The position numbers and the translations under genes are program-made. Positions 1-5,505 of a stretch of 5,505 bases of DNA are shown piece by piece. The stretch's first letter is position 1. Each line of letters opens with the position of its first letter. Source of the stretch: Myxococcales bacterium (GTDB lineage: Bacteria > Myxococcota_A > UBA9160 > SMWR01); contig JACZXC010000231.1 in assembly GCA_022571825.1 (NCBI GenBank), forward strand, positions 1 to 5,505, written 5' to 3'. The notes under the pieces were generated by a model. It ran no database searches. It saw nothing but the letters and a program-made list of their open reading frames with translations, and was not told the origin of the DNA.

Positions 1-276
1 GGGCGAGCCGCGCTCCCCCCCGAGCTGGCCCACGAGCCTCGGTCGGCGCTCTTCGGGGGTCCGGAAGGGCTGGACATGTTGCAGGTGCTGGCGTCCGGCG
101 TCTGTGGGATGCTGACCTCGGGGGGGGGAGCCGCCTTCGAGCTGTCGCCAGAGCAGGCACCGCAGGTGGCGGACTGGTGCCGGCATGCAGGGCTGCTAGA
201 CGTGACGATGCATCGGGACCTCGGGAACCGCGACCGTGTGGTCTCGGCCCGGAGGCCCCAAGGGGGGATGGTCTAG
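1..276 (+). CDS. prmC: PrmC, release factor glutamine methyltransferase (3' part only)
   Basis: This is the C-terminal 91 residues of a protein whose start lies left of the window. PrmC (HemK) uses S-adenosylmethionine to N5-methylate the glutamine of the GGQ motif in release factors RF1 and RF2, in the cytoplasm. The family block HEPRSALFGGPEGLD is seen at residues 11-25 of the fragment. It is followed by a GGG turn, a helix with EQAPQVADW, and the terminal DLGNRDRVVSAR strand, matching the usual DLAGRDRVV ending of the Rossmann domain. The catalytic NPPY motif normally sits a few residues upstream of this point and so falls just outside. PrmC is usually about 280 residues, so roughly two thirds is missing. 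One deviation is FELSPEQ where LEIGxxQ is typical. The stop TAG at 274-276 directly abuts the murA ATG. The order prmC-murA supports the call. Confidence 0.88.
   Translation, partial: GRAALPPELAHEPRSALFGGPEGLDMLQVLASGVCGMLTSGGGAAFELSPEQAPQVADWCRHAGLLDVTMHRDLGNRDRVVSARRPQGGMV
120..128 (+). repeat. Nine-base G homopolymer inside prmC
   Basis: An uninterrupted run of nine G encodes part of the Ser-Gly-Gly-Gly turn of PrmC. The reading frame carries recognisable PrmC sequence on both sides, so the tract length shown is in frame. A one-base change here would destroy the last 50 residues of PrmC. Such tracts are prone to slippage and to sequencing error. Confidence 0.9.
260..267 (+). promoter_or_regulatory. 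Ribosome binding site of murA
   Basis: AAGGGGGG lies within the last codons of prmC, with nine bases between it and the murA ATG at 277. It is a reasonable though imperfect Shine-Dalgarno match. Because murA begins on the base after the prmC stop, translation is probably coupled to prmC. Confidence 0.5.
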
Positions 277-1536
<1,260 letters not shown>

Positions 1537-1538
1537 GC

Positions 1539-2918
1539 ATGGCGAGCCGTACTACCCCGGCCAAGGGGATTCTCCCGCTTCTCCGGAGCGACGCGCCCGG
1601 TTTCGAGTCGGACTTCCGACGTCTTTCAGACCGACGATTGGAACCGGGCGGCGACGTGGAGAAGGTTGTCCGTCGCATCGTCGAACGCGTGCGAGACGGC
1701 GGAGACCATGAGCTCCACGCCTGCATTCGGAAGTTCGACGGTGCCAAGCTCGACCAGATCGAGGTCACCCGCGAAGAGTGGGACGAGGCCGCCGACACCA
1801 TCGATTCCGCCGATCGGGCGGCCCTGGGCAAAGCGGCGATGCGGATCCGCGCATTCCACCGCAAGCGGATCCCGTCGAGCTGGGAGGTGCGCGAAGAGGG
1901 CGGTGCGACCTTTGGGCACCGCATTCGTCCGCTCGCGCGCGTCGGGATCTACGTGCCGGGTGGCAAGGCGGTCTATCCGTCGACCGTGATCATGAACGCC
2001 GTACCCGCGTCGGTGGTCGAGGTTCCCGAGATCATCATGGCGACACCCGCCGGTCGCGACGGAAAGGTCCGGCCCGAGGTGTTGATCGCCGCCCGAGTCG
2101 CGGGTGTTCACAGGATCTTCAAAATGGGTGGCGCCCATGCCATCGCGGCCCTCGCGTACGGGACGGAAACCATCCCGCGGGTCGACAAGATCGTGGGACC
2201 CGGGAACGTGTATGTGACGTCGGCGAAGCGAATGGTATTTGGCGCCGTGGACATCGATGCGGAGGCCGGGCCGTCGGAGGTGCTCATCATCGCGGATCGC
2301 ACGGCGACTCCCGGTTGGGTCGCCGCGGATCTGATCTCTCAGGCCGAGCACGAAGAGATGGCGTGCGCTGTCCTGATCACCTCGATCAAGAACCTGGCCG
2401 TTCGCGTTCAGAGCCAGATTGCCCGCCAGCTCAAGAACCTCGAACGGGAGAAGATCGCCCGAAAGGCGCTGACTAGCCGCGGCGCGATCATTCTCGCGCG
2501 CGACCAGGCGGAGTGCGTTGCGCTGGCGAACCGCTACGCGCCGGAGCACCTGGTGCTGGCCGTCGGCGATCCGGAATCGATGATCAAGAACGTACAAAAT
2601 GCGGGGGCCGTCCTCATGGGCCACTACACGCCCGTCGCTGTCGGCGATTACCTAGCGGGTCCGAACCACGTGCTCCCGACCGGTGGGACGGCGCGGTTCT
2701 TTTCGCCGCTCTGCGTGGATGACTTCCTCAAACGCACCAGCTTCACCCGATTCGAGCCGCCGAAGCTGCGCGAACTGGGCGCGGAGGTGATGCGTCTCGC
2801 TGAGCTTGAGGGGTTCGGCGGGCACTCGAAGTCGGTCGAGCTGCGGCTGGTGCGGATCCGTCGAGCCCGCCGAGAGCGGGAGGCGGCGCGCGACTCGGAG
2901 GCGGGTGCAGAGCTGTGA
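1539..2918 (+). CDS. hisD: HisD, histidinol dehydrogenase
   Basis: HisD is a zinc enzyme that oxidises L-histidinol through the aldehyde to L-histidine with two NAD+, the last two steps of the pathway. From ATG 1539 it has 459 residues, slightly longer than the usual 430 or so. The signature IDAEAGPSEVLIIAD is at 239-253. The zinc ligands can be assigned as Gln268 and His271 (SQAEH), Asp370 (GDYLAGPNH) and His429 (GFGGH). The catalytic pair is Glu336-His337 in YAPEHL. The NAD-binding regions around YVPGGKAVYPST (138-149) and KIVGPGN (217-223) are intact. ATG 1539 is chosen over an upstream TTG at 1533 because of a well-spaced GGGAGGG. After His429 there are 30 more residues, rich in Arg, Glu and Ala, compared with about 15 in E. 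coli; this charged tail explains part of the extra length. The stop overlaps the hisB start as GTGA, indicating translational coupling. Confidence 0.97.
   Translation: MASRTTPAKGILPLLRSDAPGFESDFRRLSDRRLEPGGDVEKVVRRIVERVRDGGDHELHACIRKFDGAKLDQIEVTREEWDEAADTIDSADRAALGKAAMRIRAFHRKRIPSSWEVREEGGATFGHRIRPLARVGIYVPGGKAVYPSTVIMNAVPASVVEVPEIIMATPAGRDGKVRPEVLIAARVAGVHRIFKMGGAHAIAALAYGTETIPRVDKIVGPGNVYVTSAKRMVFGAVDIDAEAGPSEVLIIADRTATPGWVAADLISQAEHEEMACAVLITSIKNLAVRVQSQIARQLKNLEREKIARKALTSRGAIILARDQAECVALANRYAPEHLVLAVGDPESMIKNVQNAGAVLMGHYTPVAVGDYLAGPNHVLPTGGTARFFSPLCVDDFLKRTSFTRFEPPKLRELGAEVMRLAELEGFGGHSKSVELRLVRIRRARREREAARDSEAGAEL
2897..2901 (+). promoter_or_regulatory. Possible ribosome binding site of hisB
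   Basis: GGAGG lies within the last codons of hisD, 13 bases before GTG 2915. The spacing is longer than optimal, so hisB translation may rely mainly on termination-reinitiation at the GTGA overlap. Confidence 0.4.
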
Positions 2919-3514
2919 AGGAGGGAGCCGAACGGACGGCGACGATTACACGCCGAACCAATGAGAGCGAGGTTCGGGTCGAGATCAACCTCGACGGGTC
3001 GGGCGATTCCGAGATCTCCACCGGAATCCCGTTCCTCGACCACATGCTCCAGTCCTTTGCGCGACACGGCCTGTTCGACCTCTGCGTAGCGGCGAAGGGC
3101 GATCTGGCCGTGGACGCCCACCACACGGTCGAAGACGTCGGCATCACGTTGGGACAGAGCTTCCGCGAAGCCCTGGGCTCTGCGGAGGGAATCCGCCGCT
3201 ACGGTTCGATGGTGTTGCCGATGTCCGAGGCCAAGGTCGAGGTGAGCGTCGACATCTCGAATCGGCCCTACCTCGTTTATCAAGTGGGCCTGGCAAACGA
3301 TCGAATCGGAAGCTTCGACGCGACCCTGATCGAGGATTTCTTCTATGCGTTTTCCCAAAACGCGGGGCTCGACCTGCACGTCGAGCGCAGGTACGGCGAG
3401 AATCCGCACCACGTCGTCGAAGCTTGCTTCAAGGGCCTGGCGCGATCGCTCCGGGTGGCGGTGGAGCGCGATCCGCGAGTGAAGGGACTACCGACCGTGA
3501 AGGGAGTCCTCTGA
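2915..3514 (+). CDS. hisB: HisB, imidazoleglycerol-phosphate dehydratase (monofunctional)
   Basis: This enzyme dehydrates imidazole glycerol phosphate to imidazole acetol phosphate, using manganese in a large homo-oligomer. At 199 residues it is the stand-alone dehydratase, without the N-terminal histidinol-phosphatase domain fused in E. coli HisB; that phosphatase must be encoded elsewhere. The two family signatures are clear: FLDHMLQSFARHG (40-52, with His43 and His51) and DAHHTVEDVGITLG (67-80, with His69, His70 and Glu73). The second metal-binding repeat is NPHHVVEACFKGLARSLR (163-180, with His165, His166 and Glu169). LPMSEAKVEV and the C-terminal GLPTVKGVL are also typical. The N-terminus RTATITRRTNESEV matches the usual start of the family, which supports GTG 2915. 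That GTG overlaps the hisD stop by four bases. Confidence 0.97.
   Translation: MKEGAERTATITRRTNESEVRVEINLDGSGDSEISTGIPFLDHMLQSFARHGLFDLCVAAKGDLAVDAHHTVEDVGITLGQSFREALGSAEGIRRYGSMVLPMSEAKVEVSVDISNRPYLVYQVGLANDRIGSFDATLIEDFFYAFSQNAGLDLHVERRYGENPHHVVEACFKGLARSLRVAVERDPRVKGLPTVKGVL
3501..3506 (+). promoter_or_regulatory. Weak, distant ribosome binding site of hisH
   Basis: AGGGAG at the end of hisB is 14 bases before ATG 3521. No better purine run is present in the six-base gap between the two genes. Translation of hisH probably depends on ribosomes finishing hisB. Confidence 0.35.
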
Positions 3515-3520
3515 TTCCCA

Positions 3521-4168
3521 ATGCCCGCTTCCCCCGTCATTGCAGTCGTCGATTATGGCGCTGGGAACCTGAGGAGCGTGGCCAAGGCGCTGGAGCGCTC
3601 GGGCCTCGAACCCAAGGTGACGAGCGTTCCGGCGGCGATCCGTCGAGCCGACGGTGTGGTCCTGCCCGGCGTGGGCGCGTTCGCCGACAGCATGACCCGC
3701 CTGCGGGACAAGCGGCTCGATGGGGCCGTGAGAGACTCGATCGAGGCCGGGCGTCCCTACCTCGGGTTGTGTCTCGGTTTGCAGCTGCTCTTCGAGGAGA
3801 GCGACGAGCACGGTCGGACGGCGGGTCTGGGCATTCTGCCCGGTCGCGTCGAGCGCTTTCCGGATCGGGACCCCGCTGGGGGAATCCTGCGGGTTCCGCA
3901 CATCGGTTGGAATACGGTGCGCTTCTGCGGCGATCATCCCATGCTCGAACAGCTGCCCTCAGAGGCGTGCTTCTACTTCGTGCACTCCTACCGTGTGCGG
4001 CTCGGGCGCCGGTCGCTGGCATCCGGCTGGACGGACTACGGCGGGGAGTTCGCGGCGGCGGCTGCCCACGAGAACATGTTTGCCGTCCAGTTCCACCCGG
4101 AGAAGAGCCAGGGCGCCGGGAGGCAGCTGCTCGACGCCTATGCCGGTTGGGTTTCGGCGTGTCGCTGA
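3521..4168 (+). CDS. hisH: HisH, glutaminase subunit of imidazole glycerol phosphate synthase
   Basis: HisH is a class I glutamine amidotransferase that hydrolyses glutamine and passes ammonia through the HisF barrel, where PRFAR is converted to imidazole glycerol phosphate and AICAR. The 215 residues match the usual 200-215. It opens with IAVVDYGAGNLRSV (7-20), typical of HisH. The oxyanion-strand region VLPGVGAF is at 47-54. The nucleophile is Cys84 in YLGLCLGLQLLFE, and the triad is completed by His192 and Glu194 in FAVQFHPEKSQ. PHIGWN (126-131) and FYFVHSY (151-157) are HisH-specific blocks contacting HisF. All catalytic residues are present. ATG 3521, six bases after hisB, is the only good start, since homology begins within a few residues. 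The last ten bases overlap the following lipoprotein gene. HisF is not in the window and is expected downstream of hisA. Confidence 0.97.
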   Translation: MPASPVIAVVDYGAGNLRSVAKALERSGLEPKVTSVPAAIRRADGVVLPGVGAFADSMTRLRDKRLDGAVRDSIEAGRPYLGLCLGLQLLFEESDEHGRTAGLGILPGRVERFPDRDPAGGILRVPHIGWNTVRFCGDHPMLEQLPSEACFYFVHSYRVRLGRRSLASGWTDYGGEFAAAAAHENMFAVQFHPEKSQGAGRQLLDAYAGWVSACR

Positions 4169-4800
4169 GCACCCGCCTGGCCTCGGGGTGGGTCCTGGCG
4201 GTCGCCGTCCTCGCATGTTCGAATCCCGCTTCGGTCCTTCACTGGCAGTCCTACGCCGCACAGCACGTCGCGCTTCGAAAGGTTGCGGTAGTGCCGTTGT
4301 ACACGGGCTCGGAATTCGTCGCGGGTGAGGCGCCCCACGGCATCGACGGAGCCACCGCCGCGGACCTGGTGGGACGATTCCTGACCGAGGCGATCGCGGA
4401 GCGGGGTCGGATGGTGGTCGCGCCGAGCGACCTCGCCTTGGCCTTTACCCGGGACGGTCGGGACCCGCCGCGCCGCGACCCCCAGGCCGCCGCCGAGGTC
4501 GCGGCCGCGGAGTTCGGCGCGACGGGGGTACTGCTCGGTACCGTGTCGCGCTACCGCGAGCGAACCGGCGAGGCGCTGGGCGCGTTGCGTCCCGCCAGCG
4601 TGGCCTTCGAGGTGACGCTGTACGCCGCGCCGGGGGGCGAGAAGCTCTGGGGTGCCCGCTTCGACCAGACCCAGGAGACCTTCATGGCCAACCCGCTCAA
4701 GGCCAGTCGCTATCCCGGGGGCGGCACGCGCTGGCTCACCGCCGGAGAACTCGCGCGCTGGGGTGTGTACCAGATGGCGAAGGTTCTGTTTTCCCCCTGA
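4159..4800 (+). CDS. Predicted lipoprotein of unknown function, inserted between hisH and hisA
   Basis: From GTG 4159 the product is 213 residues. It begins with a short Arg-containing n-region, a hydrophobic stretch from about residue 11 to 19 (WVLAVAVLA), and a lipobox VLAC with Cys20. Signal peptidase II cleavage would leave a mature protein of 194 residues. Ser at +2 suggests outer-membrane sorting by the Lol rule of diderm bacteria. The mature part has RKVAVVPLY (40-48), the segment ATAADLVGRFLTEAIAERG (65-83), then AAEFGATGVLLGTVSRYRER (116-135), ASVAFEVTLY (146-155) and GEKLWGARFDQTQETF (160-175). This order, with a KVAVxP strand, a 'GAxxVLxGTV' strand and a 'tG..lW' strand, resembles small envelope lipoproteins with a TolB-N/CsgG-like alpha/beta fold; that is inference from pattern only. 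Codon third positions are strongly G/C, as in the neighbours, so it looks native. The start is not certain: TTG 4147 is an in-frame alternative, but GTG 4159 gives the best signal peptide. There is only a weak GGTTGGG before it, so translation is probably coupled to hisH. Confidence 0.82.
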   Translation: MSLSTRLASGWVLAVAVLACSNPASVLHWQSYAAQHVALRKVAVVPLYTGSEFVAGEAPHGIDGATAADLVGRFLTEAIAERGRMVVAPSDLALAFTRDGRDPPRRDPQAAAEVAAAEFGATGVLLGTVSRYRERTGEALGALRPASVAFEVTLYAAPGGEKLWGARFDQTQETFMANPLKASRYPGGGTRWLTAGELARWGVYQMAKVLFSP

Positions 4801-4806
4801 CGCGGC

Positions 4807-4810
4807 GAGG
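4807..4810 (+). promoter_or_regulatory. Ribosome binding site of hisA
   Basis: GAGG in the 15-base gap after the lipoprotein stop lies five bases before GTG 4816. It supports GTG 4816 as the hisA start. Confidence 0.5.
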
Positions 4811-4815
4811 CGGTC

Positions 4816-5505
4816 GTGACGCATTTCGAGATCATCCCCGCCATCGATCTGTTGGGGGGTCGCTGCGTGCGGCTCACCCAGGGTCGCTACGATGAGGCCA
4901 CGGTCTACGGCGACGACCCGGCGGCGGTGGCGGAGGGATTCGTTTCCCACCCGATTGCCCGACTGCACGTGGTCGATCTCGACGGTGCCAAGATCGGGCG
5001 TCCCGAGAACACCGACGCGATTCGCCGGATCGCAGCGAGCGCGGGAGGGGTTCCCGTGCAGCTCGGCGGAGGTCTCCGAAGCCTGGCCTCGGTGGAGGAG
5101 GCATTCGCGACCGGGGTGGATCGAGTGGTGCTCGGAACGGCCGCTCTGCGAGACCCGGAGTTCGTGCGGGAGGCGGCTCGGCGTTTTCCCGGCCGGATCG
5201 TGGTTGGGATCGACGCGAAAGAGGGGTGCGTGGCAGTCGAAGGCTGGCTCGATCAGACGGCTACGACCGTCGGTGAGGTCGCGCGTCGATTCGAAGATGC
5301 GGGGGTCGTGGCGATCGTTCACACCGACATCGCGCGGGATGGAACCCTGGCGGGCCCCAACCTCGACGCCACCGAAGAACTCGCCGCCTGGGGGCAGACC
5401 CCCGTGATCGTCTCGGGCGGTATCCGCTCCGATAGCGACTTGCGGCGCGCCGCGTCGCTCGTCGATCGCGGGGTTTCCGGCGCGATCGTCGGCCGCGCCC
5501 TGTAC
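4816..5505 (+). CDS. hisA: HisA, ProFAR isomerase (3' end missing)
   Basis: HisA is a (beta/alpha)8-barrel enzyme that isomerises ProFAR to PRFAR by an Amadori rearrangement, feeding HisH-HisF. The window holds 230 residues with no stop; the family is about 240-250 long, so only the last 10-20 residues are missing. The first strand IIPAIDLLGGRCVRL carries the catalytic Asp11. VVDLDGA (53-59), VQLGGGLRS (81-89) and LGTAAL (106-111) follow as successive barrel strands. GIDAKEG (131-137) carries the second catalytic Asp133, and HTDIARDGTLAGPN (169-182) is a typical HisA block. VIVSGGIRS (197-205) and AIVGRALY (223-230) form the C-terminal phosphate-binding half. The two phosphate loops in the two half-barrels reflect the known internal duplication of HisA and HisF. 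These features separate it from HisF, which has a Lys-rich loop and different catalytic surroundings. GTG 4816 is chosen for its SD and because the first strand begins five residues later. Confidence 0.95.
   Translation, partial: MTHFEIIPAIDLLGGRCVRLTQGRYDEATVYGDDPAAVAEGFVSHPIARLHVVDLDGAKIGRPENTDAIRRIAASAGGVPVQLGGGLRSLASVEEAFATGVDRVVLGTAALRDPEFVREAARRFPGRIVVGIDAKEGCVAVEGWLDQTATTVGEVARRFEDAGVVAIVHTDIARDGTLAGPNLDATEELAAWGQTPVIVSGGIRSDSDLRRAASLVDRGVSGAIVGRALY

Noticed and set aside
1626..2624. A 332-residue open frame on the - strand opposite hisD.
   Set aside because: hisD has all catalytic and zinc residues. The antisense product shows no family motif and arises from high GC at third codon positions.
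3424..4158. A long stop-free + frame upstream of, and continuous with, the lipoprotein gene, giving a 458-residue reading frame.
   Set aside because: The upstream part overlaps the end of hisB and all of hisH, which carry complete family motifs. Its translation is Arg/Gly/Ala/Ser-rich with no recognisable domain. Only the part from 4159 has a signal peptide and normal composition.
4801..4815. A possible terminator or promoter between the lipoprotein gene and hisA.
   Set aside because: The gap is 15 bases with no inverted repeat or T run, and is fully used by the hisA ribosome binding site.
4138..5322. A 394-residue open frame on the - strand opposite the lipoprotein gene and hisA.
   Set aside because: It is opposite well-supported genes. 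Its translation is rich in Arg, His and Gly without domains, as expected for the antisense of GC-rich codons.

Overview
The window is a GC-rich (about two-thirds G+C by eye) bacterial chromosome segment in which every supported gene lies on the + strand. It contains a prmC 3' end, complete murA, hisD, hisB and hisH, a complete small lipoprotein gene, and most of hisA, which runs off the right edge. The order prmC-murA followed by his genes resembles clusters I recall from Geobacter-like and other former Deltaproteobacteria. The lipoprotein signal and MurA fit a diderm bacterium. A deltaproteobacterial, Myxococcota, Binatota or similar lineage is plausible, but this is inference from gene order and composition and I cannot name a species.

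Layout. 1-276: C-terminal third of PrmC, the methyltransferase acting on release factors. 277-1536: murA, first committed step of peptidoglycan synthesis, starting on the base after the prmC stop. 1539-2918: hisD. 2915-3514: hisB, monofunctional, overlapping hisD by 4 bases (GTGA). 3521-4168: hisH. 4159-4800: a predicted lipoprotein of unknown function, overlapping the hisH end by 10 bases. 4816-5505: hisA, open at the right edge. No intergenic gap exceeds 15 bases, so there is no room for a conventional promoter or terminator between genes, and the whole stretch reads as one operon.

How the genes work together. HisA isomerises ProFAR to PRFAR. HisH supplies ammonia to HisF (not in the window; likely just downstream) to make imidazole glycerol phosphate. 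HisB dehydrates that product, and HisD carries out the last two oxidations to histidine. No hisG or hisC lies between murA and hisD or elsewhere in the window, so the first step and the transamination must be encoded elsewhere. PrmC and MurA are housekeeping functions sharing the transcript. The lipoprotein is the one gene whose role the pathway does not explain.

Assessment: this is mostly an ordinary housekeeping region. I see no mobile element, CRISPR array, RNA gene or defence-like system. The most worthwhile points are the lipoprotein embedded between hisH and hisA, and the missing hisG at the murA-hisD junction.
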